Assembly (NCBI RefSeq): GCF_024139115.2
Contig: NC_085141.1
Location: 222,628,307 to 222,692,306 of the forward strand
DNA length: 64,000 nucleotides
From: Armigeres subalbatus
Taxonomy: Eukaryota; Arthropoda; Insecta; Diptera; Culicidae
Direction: 5' to 3'
Shown: positions 22,344 through 32,077 of the stretch, piece after piece
Layout: each line of letters opens with the position of its first letter
How positions within the stretch are numbered: position 1 is the stretch's first letter
Program-made: the position numbers and the translations under genes
Notes under the pieces: model-generated
Seen by the model: only the letters and a program-made list of their open reading frames with translations
What the model was told of the DNA's origin: nothing
Database searches by the model: none

Positions 22344-23024
22344 AATAAGTTTTCTAAGGAAACATCGAAAAATCCCGGGATTTCCCGGGATATACAAACA
22401 AATTCATCCCGAATCCCGGGACAACGAAAATGGCCGGGAAATGGAAACTCTAATGCGTACCTACTAGATATACTTTTTCTGTTATTGATGAAGGATTATT
22501 TTCATAGTAAAAAAGCTTCTGGTATTTTGACAGAATGGGCTAGGAGTTATTATGCCGAATGAATAGGAAGGATAGAAGTGCGTGATTTCAGAATTATTGT
22601 GTGGTGATTAAAAGCAAAACAGCGATTTTTTCGAGAACTATTTTTGGCTTTAATTTTGTTTATTTCAGATTTTAGTTTGGCTTACAATGTATCTACATTT
22701 CGAGTGGTCGGCTTCATAGCTTTTCATCTCTGTATATTTTTTTGTTCTTCCTTTTGTAGTGAATAGATTGGAATGAGGAGTTATTACAAAATAATTATTT
22801 CAAAATACTCATAGGATTATTACCTTATAGTATTGTTGCGACAAACGGTCGACCTTAGAAACTTCGTCCGGGTCACGACACCTTTGTATGAAGTTTAGAT
22901 TTGTGACGATTTCCAAGTGTTAATTAGATGATACCGTCAAACGAGATGAGCAGACCAAGGGCCGAAACTCGCGTTAATATAAACAATAATAATAATGATA
23001 CCGTTCTGCTAAAGTGAAAAGACC
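22344..23024. other. Unassigned sequence with a CCCGGGA-rich patch
   Basis: 22366-22440 repeats CCCGGGAT-type words (TCCCGGGATTTCCCGGGAT), seemingly the edge of another dispersed repeat. The remainder shows no gene or element I can identify. Confidence 0.45.
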
Positions 23025-23051
23025 TAAGGGGTGATTCAAATATGACGTCCA

Positions 23052-23388
23052 TTTTTTTTTCTTTCTTTATTTGTTAGGCACTCTGTGTTACCTAACCGCT
23101 AATGTGCCGAGATCTACTGTGTTATTCTGCTGTGCAGAATCTATTTTTAGATTTCCATTACCATCATTGTTGTCGTTACCAGTCCATCTCATAGTAAGTT
23201 CATTGTGTCCGATTGTCCATGTCGTGCATCCAATGATCGTTGTATTGTTCGGTTGCCATTAAGCCGGGTCCGTTGGAGGAATGCGCATCCGGCGACTGAC
23301 GAGGGTTTTGGTGGAGGGGCTGGGAATCGAACCCATAACCATTCGCTTGTAAGGCGAACGTGTAGCCAACTACGCTACGGGACCCCCC
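23052..23388 (-). mobile_element. tRNA-Val-type SINE, complete, with 11-bp target duplication
   Basis: On the minus strand a tRNA-like head reads GGTCCCGTAGCGTAGTTGGC, anticodon loop CTTACAA (TAC, Val) and B box GGTTCGATTCCC (23322-23333). A unique body follows, then an A-rich tail (23052-23070). Direct repeats TATGACGTCCA at 23041-23051 and 23389-23399 are the target duplication. SINEs of this type are transcribed by RNA polymerase III from the internal A and B boxes and mobilised by LINE enzymes. Confidence 0.85.
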
Positions 23389-23434
23389 TATGACGTCCAC
23401 TACTTTATGGGATCTCTAGACCCCCCCCTTATTA

Positions 23435-23656
23435 ACTGCAGAGCACATACTGTTCGTATGTCCTCGTTTCGACGTCGAAAGAAGAGCAATGCTAGACGTT
23501 TGCGGCCGGGACACAACTCTGGATAATCTTATCCAAAGGATGTGTCAAGCGGTGGAGAAGTGGAACGCAGTCTCGACTGCAACCACTCAGATTGCCTGCA
23601 GCTTGCAGAGAATCTGGCGCGCCGAGCAACAATCGACAAGCATGACTAACTTGTGA
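23435..23656 (+). pseudogene. C-terminal tail of R1-like ORF2 polyprotein
   Basis: About 73 codons ending at TGA. It starts TAEHILFVCPRFDVER, the zinc-finger end of R1-clade proteins (H...CPRF), followed by a short helical tail with LDNLIQRM and WNAV. No RT part remains. The alternatives, Jockey or I clade, cannot be excluded from this fragment. Confidence 0.7.
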
Positions 23657-24136
23657 TTGGTTAGTTAGAGCGAAAGTGCCGAACGCGAAGAAGTGTGTGA
23701 ATGGTCTGCCCATGCAGAGGTAATGGCGCAGCGGGTGGCAACCGAGATCGCCACCTCGAAGCATGGCAGAAGGGTGAATGAATAGGTGTATGTATGGACT
23801 GCACACGCCGCGCTGGGAGTAGCGCAGGAATGTTGGTTCCTACGACTACTGATACCCCGCGGCGTGGCAGAGGAGTGTGGGTGAGCATCCAAGTCAGTCT
23901 CACATGGTACGAAAGGAATGAGTTGAGTCGAGTTGAGCTAGTCTCATATGGCATGAACGAGGTGAGTCAGACTCACATAGTATGTCAGAAGTGGGAACCT
24001 AAGCGAAACGTACCACAAGGGATGCCAGAGGGAGTGTTAGGTCGAATGACTCGAGTAGTATGTATCAGCGCGAACTTAATGAAAGAGGTGAGCATTCTCA
24101 CATGGTACGATAAAAGTGGGCATACAAGTTAGTTCC

Positions 24137-24345
24137 ACAAGGCATGAGAAGGGTGGGCACAAAAGTTAGACCCGCACGGCATGAGAAGGGTGGGCACACA
24201 AGTCAGACCCATAGGAGCGTTAGCGTGTGTGCAAGCATGGAGTGTATGAGCATGAATCAAGGGTTTGGGTGGGCATACAAGTTAGACCCACATGGTATGA
24301 GAAGGGTGGGCACACAAGTTAGACCCACACGGCATGACAGAGGTG
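24137..24345 (+). repeat. 38-39 bp minisatellite in LINE 3' UTR
   Basis: GGCATGAGAAGGGTGGGCAC units with TTAGACCC(G/A)CAC recur near 24139, 24177, 24292 and 24330, with a non-repeat interruption between the second and third. Looser relatives with CATGGTACGA / CATATGGCATGA occur from 23903. Confidence 0.7.
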
Positions 24346-25119
24346 CAACAGAGTATGTAGGGTGTGTTTGAGGGTGCGATAGAGCGAGCACCCAAGTCAG
24401 TCTCGCATGGGACGGGTACCTGTGTGAGCGAGAATGAGCGAGTACGTTTAGTACTGCCATCCCCCAGAAGTAGTACTGGGAGGTAGTTCCTGGGGGAAAC
24501 GATGGTGGAGCCCAAGGGAGTTTAGTCGGTATTACCGGTATGGTCGAGTCCGACACTCCAGTACACTTCCGTGTGGTAGTTTGGCAACTACAATGCACGT
24601 GTACTGGGTTAGTGTGTAAATGCATTCTCTCTTGTAAAAAAAAGACCCCCCCTTATCCCCTCTGTCACGCTTTTTTGTATACCTCATGTACTGTCACAAA
24701 ATCTTAGACCCCTTCCCTATAACCTGTGATATCATTGTTTTTTTTTTAACCATTTCATTTATTTGGTAGGCTCAGTCGTGTGTGACACTTTGCGGAGCCG
24801 CTATTCTTAAGTATGATATTTTTACAATGAGTATCATCTTATCATTAACAGTTAGTAGGGAAGGGGGACGTAGACCATAATACTCGTGGTGACTCAAGGT
24901 TATAAATTACTTAATTCAGGATGGACGGGGTAGGAATTTGGGTTCAGGTTATTCCAGCTGCTCATCCGGGCATTTGACGTTGGAAACGGTTTTGCGTGGC
25001 GTCGTGCTCGATTTTTGTTCGGCATAGAGCATCTTCCGGATGGCCAGGGCTTTGTGTTACACGGAACAGAAAAACAGAATCGAACGGAGAAAAAACTGAG
25101 AAAGAGAAAAACACGGGCC

Positions 25120-25990
25120 TTAGACTTTGATATCAGCCGAGTGAAGAAAGGCATAGATGGCCCGCATATAATCCACATCGCGATCTCCCAATACACCTCT
25201 TACTTCCCTGAAGGGTTGTTTACCTCGGGCCACAAGGGTATCCAATAATTGCTCTCTGGAGGCGTCATTTTCCGAGCAGAACCAAACTACGTGATCGATA
25301 TCATCGTAACCGGCTCCGCACCTACATAAGTTGCTATCGACAAGGTTTATTCTGTAGAGATGTGCGTTTAGTGAATAGTGATTTGACATAAGCCTCGACA
25401 TCACGCGTATGAAGCCTCGACTCAAGTCCTCACCTCTGAACCACGCTCGCGCAGAAACTTTAGGAACTATAGAAAATAGCCACCGCCCAAGTTCGTTGTG
25501 TGACCAATTCCTTTGCCAATTTTGAAGAGTACTCTGACGGACTAATGGGAAAAACTCGTTGTTCGAGATTTGTCTATCATAAACTTCACCTTCCTGTGCG
25601 CCCACCTTTGCTAGCGTGTCCGCTTTCTCATGGCCATAGATTAGGCAATGGGATGGGACCCATACAAAGGTAATCTTGAATGATCTTTCGACCAAATCAC
25701 GCATCTGCTCTCTTATTTTTGTAAGAAAGTAAGATGCATGCTCAACTGGTTTCATCGACCGAAGTGCCTCGATAGAACTAAGACTATCCGAGAAGATGAA
25801 ATAATGGTCTACGGGCTGATCGGAAATAATCCCCAAAGCGAAGTTAATTGCTGCCAGCTCAGCAACATAAACCGAACACGGTTCCTGAAGTTTTCGGAAG
25901 GTGGTTGAATTTACATTGAAGACACCGATGCCAGTGGATCCGTTGATGCGAGAACCATCAGTGAAATATCTGTTGTTGCAATTGACATGT
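25120..25990 (-). pseudogene. LOA-like ORF2, RNase H and zinc-finger tail
   Basis: RNase H motifs in order: TDGSRINGSTGIGVF (first Asp), YVAELAAINFA (Glu), IFSDSLSSIEAL (Asp) and VPSHCLIYGHEKADTLAK (His and last Asp). The domain degrades the RNA strand of the RNA:DNA hybrid. Further on, CRCGAGYDDIDHVVWFC gives the terminal zinc finger, and the protein ends at 25120 after FLHSADIKV. Upstream of the first listed ATG the same frame is open to about 25990. Confidence 0.8.
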
Positions 25991-25999
25991 TCATATTTT

Positions 26000-26618
26000 T
26001 CAGAAAAAAATGGAGGGAATAGATATTTGTCGAAGATGATCTGGTATTCCTTGAATAGCGTGTTTCATGGACAGATCGTATTCAATGGAGGAACTGTCGT
26101 TGATGAAGTTAACTCGAGGTGGATTATAACATGGAAGACAAAGATCTGACGATATGTAGTTGAGGTAGACCCTCAGGAATCTTGACTGACGAATCAGTTC
26201 AAGCATATTATCGAAATTTTCTAAGACAAGTGTGTTACTTGTCCCACATTTGATCAGTATTCTATGTGAGTGTTCCCAGTAACGGTGCTTTAAAGGAATG
26301 ACTCCAGCAAGCACCTCCAGGCTCATGTTATGCGTTGAATGCATACAGCCAAGAGCAATACGCAAACAACGATATTGAATTCGTTCCAATTTAATTAGGT
26401 GGCAATCAGCTGCTGAGAGGAAGCAGAAAGAACCGTACTCTAAAACAGAGAGAATAGTCGTTCTATAGAGTTTGATGAGGTCTTCCGGGTGAGCACCCCA
26501 CCACGTTCCGGATATAGAACGTAGAAAATGTATCCTTTTCCGGCATTTGTCTATCAAATAATCAATATGGGTTTTACAGGTACACTTGGAATCAAACCAG
26601 ATCCCAAGGTATTTAGAG
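26000..26618 (-). pseudogene. LOA-like ORF2, RT C-terminal (thumb/connection) part
   Basis: Open for about 206 codons: CRKRIHFLRSISGTWWG, then EYGSFCFLSA and LERIQYRCLRIALGCM, the conserved segment after the RT palm in RNase H-bearing LINEs. The catalytic YADD region is absent because the element is truncated. A frameshift at about 26000 separates it from the RNase H part. Confidence 0.75.
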
Positions 26619-26656
26619 GTGATATCATTGTTGAACGACCCCTTAATCTGACACAG

Positions 26657-27004
26657 TGTTGTTGCGACGAAGGGCGAAAACTTGAAATAATTTGTTATTT
26701 TCTATAATTGGTCCAATGAGGAGTAGAATAAATAGTTGATCAATATTCAGTATTGTGAGAGATAATAATAGGGAGACTTGTGATTTACCCTATATAAGGG
26801 CATTTACGATTGAAAGCATACTCATGAAACAAGAAAGTGGAAGAACGAAATAACTCTGCATTGTGCCTTATTATTTATATCTTTCCGTTATTTTTACATT
26901 ACATAAAAGCCAACATACGCAATAAGCATTTTCCCAGCATTGAGCTTGAAAGTTCAACCGAACAAGGATAAGACAATTAAAACAAGGATTCTAAATAACA
27001 ACCA
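26657..27004 (+). mobile_element. Possible solo LTR or LTR-like fragment
   Basis: Starts TGTTGTTGCGACG and could end ATAACAACCA, giving TG...CA. It holds a TATA-like CTATATAAGG and a downstream GTGCCTTATTATTTA. A related start (TATTGTTGCGACAAACGG) occurs at 22832. No matching target duplication was found, so this is tentative. Confidence 0.2.
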
Positions 27005-27975
27005 CTCTAATCCTGGAAGGAATTCGCTGATTTATTAAACTATACAGAAGCAAAACAGTAATTCAATATCAGTTCCTTCATCGGTCGTAGCTGTAGAAAC
27101 ACATTTGTGGGCGACCAGGTTTGAATTCCAACTGAATCTCGTAACCATACGATAGCAACCATTCCATCCATAGCCGCCGTTGGACAACAGTGCAGTGAGA
27201 GGACAGAAGAAAAACCGATTGCATGCCGAGATTAGGAACAATATGTTTGCAAATCCACATCAGAGCCAGAGGAAACCAGGGCAAGCCAGTAAATTGAATT
27301 TCGTGCTTTGGTCAAACACTGAGGGGGTTGAGTGTTGTTTTTGCAATTAATTCCGTGTAATTGTCACTGATGTGTTGGATTGCCTCGACAATGTTTAAAG
27401 TATGTTTCACTAGTACATGACAAAAACTAAATATCGATGTTTATTTTTGCGATCAACGTTATTTTTTATATTGATCCGCCTTTCTCATACAATGGGTGTT
27501 CGTACCTAAATCCAATAAAATCACTCAAAAAAGCTTTTCATACTGTAGTTTCTGTAGATAGTAATGTAATTTAATTGTACATGAATACCGCGTTTGCATT
27601 AAATGGTAATATTTTCCGGAGTTGTGATAATATGGAATTAAATTATGTTGACGAATTGAAACAAGCGTTGAAAATTGTAGACATGTGGCGTGCTATATTT
27701 TAAATAGCCAAATGTAAAATGTCGGCAGTGGCGCGATGTCAATAACTGTCGGCGACGGGGCTGCATACTTCCAGATACAACATTCCATCCATCATTCAGC
27801 CGCTAGAGGCAAGCAGGCAATGTTTGAACAGACCGGGGTTATTTGATAAAGCATCCTTGAGTTTTGGGTTGAGAAACTTTCGATGAGAGTTTTTAATAAT
27901 TAGAACCGTTACACGTTATTTTGTACGAAAAAATAGGTGAGTTTTCATCAGGAATTAAACTAATCATTACATTAT
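27005..27975. other. Unassigned sequence
   Basis: A minus-strand frame (27284-27078, ending GRPQMCFYSYDR) with AATAAA about 45 bp downstream hints at a terminal exon but has no clear acceptor. Otherwise nothing is recognised. Confidence 0.35.
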
Positions 27976-28318
27976 CATTTAGTATTCAGCCAATAACTCA
28001 TTCCAGAGGCGGACTTCTGAAAAGCATTGTATGGCGCACTTCTAGCGATATCTTCCATCTACAACTTTGCACTAGTGCTAATATTTACAGCGTGGAACGC
28101 TAGTATCACTTTGTATACTATTTTATATACTATTATAAACTATGCTATTATCATTTAGTATATTAAGTGATACTAGCGTTTCACGCTGTAGATATTAGTC
28201 ATAGAGCAATGTACCATTAGACAAAGTTGTAGAGGGAACATAGTGCTAGAAGTCCGCCATACAACACATTCCGCTATTCCGCCACTGGAATGAGTTATTG
28301 GCTAAATACTAAACGATA
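27976..28318. mobile_element. Fold-back element, about 140-bp arms
   Basis: CCAATAACTCATTCCAG (left) and its complement CTGGAATGAGTTATTGG (right) lie near the outer ends of long imperfect inverted arms (27976-28111 and 28162-28318), with CGCTAGTATCACTT / AAGTGATACTAGCG at the inner ends. The loop is AT-rich. No coding frame. Confidence 0.75.
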
Positions 28319-28690
28319 CTACTGGTTTTCATTGGCGTTTGGTACATATTAGCAGAACACCAAAAATTTGTAAACATAATTAGAAAACGGGTTAAGAAAT
28401 AGTTCATTCCACTGAAATAGTTCTTCGCTCTTAAAGACTCGAAAGCCGCATTGTTGAAGTGGTAAGTTATTCGGAAAAGTGTTTCAATTTTGTTTCACAA
28501 AACCAACGGCGAACAATAATCCTAATAATTCAAACATATTATATATATCCAAGGCATGTGGAAAAAAATAATTTTGCTTTCCAAATAAGCACGCATGAAA
28601 CTGCTGGGGTAATATCGCAACAACTTCCAAAATTGAAAGAACAAAAGCACATAAATTAGAACGAGCTTTACTATAATCCAGCATGTTTAC
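28319..28690. other. Unassigned sequence
   Basis: No gene, repeat or RNA recognised. Confidence 0.4.
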
Positions 28691-28693
28691 ATA

Positions 28694-28915
28694 CACCCAA
28701 AAAACAAATCTGACAATTATTGTATAAAATCTGAGCATATACAATTCTGTAAGCTTTTTATACAAATATTGTATTAAAATAATACAAATCTGTATTATTT
28801 CAATACAATAATTGTATTGAAATAATACAGATTTTGTATATGCCCAATTATTATACAGTTTCTGCAAGGTTCTTATGCAGAACTGTATTAAAATCTGCCA
28901 TCCGCTGGTTGGGTG
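28694..28915. mobile_element. MITE with CACCCAA...TTGGGTG termini
   Basis: 222 bp flanked by TA (28692-28693 and 28916-28917). The short outer repeat CACCCAA is followed by AT-rich internal palindromes around ACAATTATTGTAT and AATACAATAATTGTATT. Confidence 0.65.
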
Positions 28916-28917
28916 TA

Positions 28918-29718
28918 CAGACATCGAATAAAGATACCAACTTGGGAGCAGGTGTGTAGGTCGTACCCCTTGAACCATATTATGCCGTCTGTACATCGAG
29001 AACATTTTTATTAGTTCTGTTGGCAAATATCCACATAAATAATTTTCTAATTTTCTATTTTCAGCTGAAACGATTAGTCAGATGAAATTTCATGTTCTTT
29101 TATATTTGATTGGTTTCAATTATATTTTATATTTTGAATATAAATATTTCTAAGTTAAGGTTCTAAGTTAAGTTAAATTTTATACTGCTTCAGTATTATC
29201 AATTTAGTTAAAATCTTGATAAAAATAATACTTTAAGAAACATAAATAACTACAAGTACAATCAAAGCAGAATCTGTTCTCTTTTTGACGTATCTTTTCC
29301 GAATGCAAACTATGCAACGGTCAAACACACGTGCTAACCACATACCATGAAACGACTTCCCAAAGATCATGTGATGACCGCAAACAGCAGTCATGTTGAC
29401 TGATGGACACAAAAGCACACCAAAGTCAACTTCGACTCTTAGTGTGCTTTATGTGTCCGATCCTTTCACCAGCTTGTAGAGTGACTACTCGGTTCGAGCT
29501 TACTCAAAACCAAAGACACACGAAGAACACGTGCATCAGACCGGTCTGGTGTGGTTTTCTTGTGCACAAGATTAGCATCGATTTATCGCTGCATATGATG
29601 TTTGTGCGAAATGTTTATGTCATAGATATTGATAACAGACCCTAGACATACAATTAGTAGGACCTAAAATGTATAAAAAATAAATTAATTAAATTATAGA
29701 TAATCAAAATATAGATAA
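28918..29718. other. Unassigned sequence
   Basis: Two short phrases resemble each other (CACAAAAGCACACCAAAG, 29406, and ACACACGAAGAACACGTG, 29516). No gene or element is assigned. Confidence 0.35.
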
Positions 29719-29998
29719 TCCTTGGCTGTGCGGTGAGACGCGCGGCTACAAAGCAAGACCATGCTGAGGGTGGCTGGGTTCGATTCCCGGTACCGGTCTA
29801 GGCAATTTTCGGATTGGAAATTGTCTCGACTTCCCTGGGCATAAAAGTATCATCGTGTTAGTCTCATGATATATGAATGCAAAAATGGTAATCTGGCTTA
29901 GAAACCTCGCAGTTAATAACTGTGGAAGTGCTTAATGAACACTAAGCTGCGAGGCGGCTCTGTCCCAGTGTGTGGGTGTAATGCCAATAAGAAGAAGA
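29719..29998 (+). mobile_element. Feilai-like tRNA-related SINE, copy 1
   Basis: tRNA-type head with B box GGGTTCGATTCCC, a body containing GTGGAAGTGCTTAATGAAC and GCTGCGAGGCGGCTCTGTCC, and a tail ending in (AAG)n. About 93% like the copy at 35338-35633 by eye. The name rests on recall of the abundant Aedes SINE family. The internal A and B boxes would drive RNA polymerase III transcription. Confidence 0.7.
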
Positions 29999-30374
29999 AG
30001 ATATATAAATCTATCCATCTATTTTAAACTATAACTAACAATCATTAAAAAACCGTAGGAGCTTAACAAAGGAGTCGTACACTAATTACGTAAGCACTTA
30101 TGGGGGGTTCTTACGTTCCATATAAATAAAAAATGATTTGTATGGGAAAAATCATACAGGTGAGGTAGGGTTGAAAAACCCAGAAAAAATGCTTACGTAA
30201 TTAGTGTACGACTCCTTTGTTAAGCTCCTACGATTTTTTAATGATTGTTAGTTATAGTTTAAAATAGTTGGATAGATTTATCCATCTTCTTCTTCTTATT
30301 GGCATTACATCCCCCACACTGGGACAGAGCTGCCTCGCAGCTTAGTGTTTATTAAGCACTTTCACAGACCCCAA
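29915..30374. repeat. Large palindrome including opposing SINE 3' ends
   Basis: 29915-30097 is the inverted complement of about 30190-30374. The outer parts are Feilai-like 3' ends facing each other. The inner parts (TTAACAAAGGAGTCGTACAC and complement) form a fold-back with a loop of about 95 bp. This looks like an inverted duplication rather than two independent SINE insertions. Confidence 0.75.
30287..30374 (-). mobile_element. Feilai-like SINE, 3' fragment
   Basis: The complement of the last 90 bp of the family: CTTCTTCTTATTGGCATTAC, then CACTGGGACAGAG and CGCAGCTTAGTG. It is the outer right arm of the palindrome. Confidence 0.75.
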
Positions 30375-30391
30375 AGCAATAAAAAAGTATA

Positions 30392-30600
30392 CACACTTAA
30401 AATAAATCGCCGAATTCGGTAAAGTTTTACCGAAATATCAACAGCAGAACTGTTCGGTAAATAATTTAACTGATTTTCGGTGATTTTGACAGTTGAACAA
30501 TGGAAAAAATTACAAAAAATCTGTAAAATGAATTACCGAACAGTTCTGCTGTTGAGATTTCGGTAAAATTTACCGAATACGGTGAAATGAGTTAAGTGTG
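30392..30600. mobile_element. MITE with CACACTTAA termini
   Basis: 209 bp flanked by TA (30390-30391 and 30601-30602). Nested inverted phrases: GAATTCGGTAAA / TTTACCGAATAC, and CAACAGCAGAACTGTTCGGT / ACCGAACAGTTCTGCTGTTG. The arms total about 90 bp. Confidence 0.8.
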
Positions 30601-30673
30601 TACGTTTACTTATGAATACTTTAAAAAAGAATCTCATCTAAAGTTTGGAATTTGTTTATTTAAATTTTAGATA

Positions 30674-30863
30674 GGGGGAAAGACGGCTTTGGCAGGTTTT
30701 GTTCTATTATTGGCAGGGGGGGTTTTGTCGACCAAATTTTATGAAATTTGGCCACAATATTCTTTGATGTGCAAAGAATGTTTAGGCCAAATTTGAGCCT
30801 AGTCAGTCATAAAAAACCCCCTGCCAATAATAGAACAAAACCTGCCAAAGCCGTTATTCCCCC
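30674..30863 (+). mobile_element. MITE-2 copy 2
   Basis: 190 bp, the same length as 7431-7620, flanked by TA. Both share GGCAGGTTTTGTTCTATTAT termini and the core CCACAATATTCTTTGAT. It differs at scattered bases and in the length of its G run. Confidence 0.85.
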
Positions 30864-30969
30864 TACCTTTCTGTGAAATCTTTGGTTTATTCTTTGAAGC
30901 TCCAAGTGATTACCACAATTTTGTGTTCCATACACACAACACGGGGCTCTCCTGGAACAACACTTATTA

Positions 30970-31942
30970 CCGTGGGGCATCGAAATCCGTACACTTAAGC
31001 AGCTTAGTATATGAAAAAGTTATTAGAAAATGCAAATGAAACGTTTGTCATTGACACAGGAGCATGAAGGCTTCCAGTTTTGAAGTGTTTCACATTTACA
31101 CAAAAACTACGAAAACATGATAATGAATTAAATCACTACTCCTGAATCGAAATCCGTCCACCGTGGACGGATTTCGAATCAAAGGATCGGAATACAATAC
31201 AGTTATTTTTTATCTAAATATTTAAATTGAAGCAGTCTGATTGACTAAACTTCCACTGTAAATACCGTGCGGGACCGAAATCCGTACAGCACCGAAATCC
31301 GTCCACCTCATGAGATATCAATAAATTAAAGGAGGTTAAAGGTAATTAATGAAGGAATAATTAATTATATCCTGTTCAGATACTAGACAGTAAGCTTTTA
31401 GGGCATATAATTGGAAAAAAGGCTTTGAAATTAAAACCACAAAAATCAAAAACAAATCTCCACCCACCAAACGCAGAGTTTGTGCCGCCATTTTGTTTTC
31501 GGGTAGAGCATAATTGCACCAAAAGTAACTATGTTTTAATTGCTAATTGTAAATCATTACATAAGATAAGCGGAATACAAATCGAAGGGATCGCTTCTTA
31601 AGGTGCATATCGTTAAGGTTAAGGTGCATATCGAACTATTTACAGTGATAGTTTAGTCAGACTGTTTTAATTTAAATATTTAGTTAAGAAATAGCTGTAC
31701 GGATTTTTATCTTTTGATTCGAAATCCGTCCACGGTGGACGGATTTCGAGTCAGGAGTAGTTGATTTAATTCATTATTTTATCATGTTTTTCGTAGTTTT
31801 TAATGAGTAAATGTCAAACACTTCAAAAGTAGAAGCCATCCCTGTGTCAATGACAAACGTTTTATTTACATTCGATTCCAATTTTCTAATGACTTTTTCA
31901 TATACTAAGGTGCTTAAGTGTACGGATTTCGATGCCCCACGG
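30970..31942. mobile_element. Long fold-back element, about 300-bp arms
   Basis: 973 bp flanked by TA (30968-30969 and 31943-31944). Termini CCGTGGGGCATCGAAATCCG and complement; arms 30970-31266 and 31636-31942 contain perfect CCGTCCACCGTGGACGG-type words. The interior (31545-31612) is an inverted copy of the flank at 31950-32018. No transposase frame is seen. Confidence 0.8.
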
Positions 31943-32077
31943 TAGTTCCACACGCACCTTGAGAAGCGATCCCTTCTTTTTGTATTTCGCTTATCTTATG
32001 TAATGATTTGCAATTAGGTTATTTGAAAAATAAATAAGTGATTTCTAATCATTGAGATTGAGATAATAGTCATTATC
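31943..32077. other. Flank carrying an inverted copy of the element interior
   Basis: 31950-32018 (GAAGCGATCCCTTC...CTTATCTTATGTAATG) is the complement of 31545-31612. It lies just beyond the end of the gypsy pol region, where an LTR would be expected, but no matching LTR was found at the other end. Confidence 0.45.

Larger units (their letters stand above)
23433..24642 (+). mobile_element. 5'-truncated R1-like LINE (end of ORF2 plus 3' UTR)
   Basis: Begins abruptly inside the ORF2 C-terminus and ends in GTAAAAAAAA. The duplicated target is AGACCCCCC-CTTAT (23418-23432 with eight C, 24643-24656 with seven). The long 3' UTR contains a 38-39 bp minisatellite. Truncation at the 5' end and an A-rich tail are normal products of target-primed reverse transcription. 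Confidence 0.8.
24740..26618 (-). mobile_element. 5'-truncated LOA-clade (Lian-like) LINE
   Basis: Read on -, it begins inside the RT C-terminus (SKYLGIWFDSK), continues through an RNase H domain and a zinc-finger tail, and ends in a poly(A) run (T run 24740-24747 on +). Target duplication GTGATATCATTGTT at 24726-24739 and 26619-26632. RNase H plus the CRCGAGYDDIDHVVWFC tail favours LOA over R1 or Jockey. At least one frameshift near 26000 makes it inactive, apart from the truncation. Confidence 0.8.
23027..26643. mobile_element. Host MITE carrying three nested retroposons
   Basis: Ends AGGGGTGATTCAAA and TTGAACGACCCCT form inverted repeats continuing into ATGACGTCCAC / GTGATATCAT, flanked by TA (23025-23026 and 26644-26645). 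Removing the SINE, the R1-like LINE and the LOA-like LINE with one copy of each target duplication leaves an uninterrupted element of about 190 bp. MITE pieces remain at 23027-23051, 23400-23432, 24657-24739 and 26633-26643. Confidence 0.8.

Noticed and set aside
28484..29026. 180-codon minus-strand frame
   Set aside because: It runs straight through a MITE (28694-28915) and has no motif or splice support.
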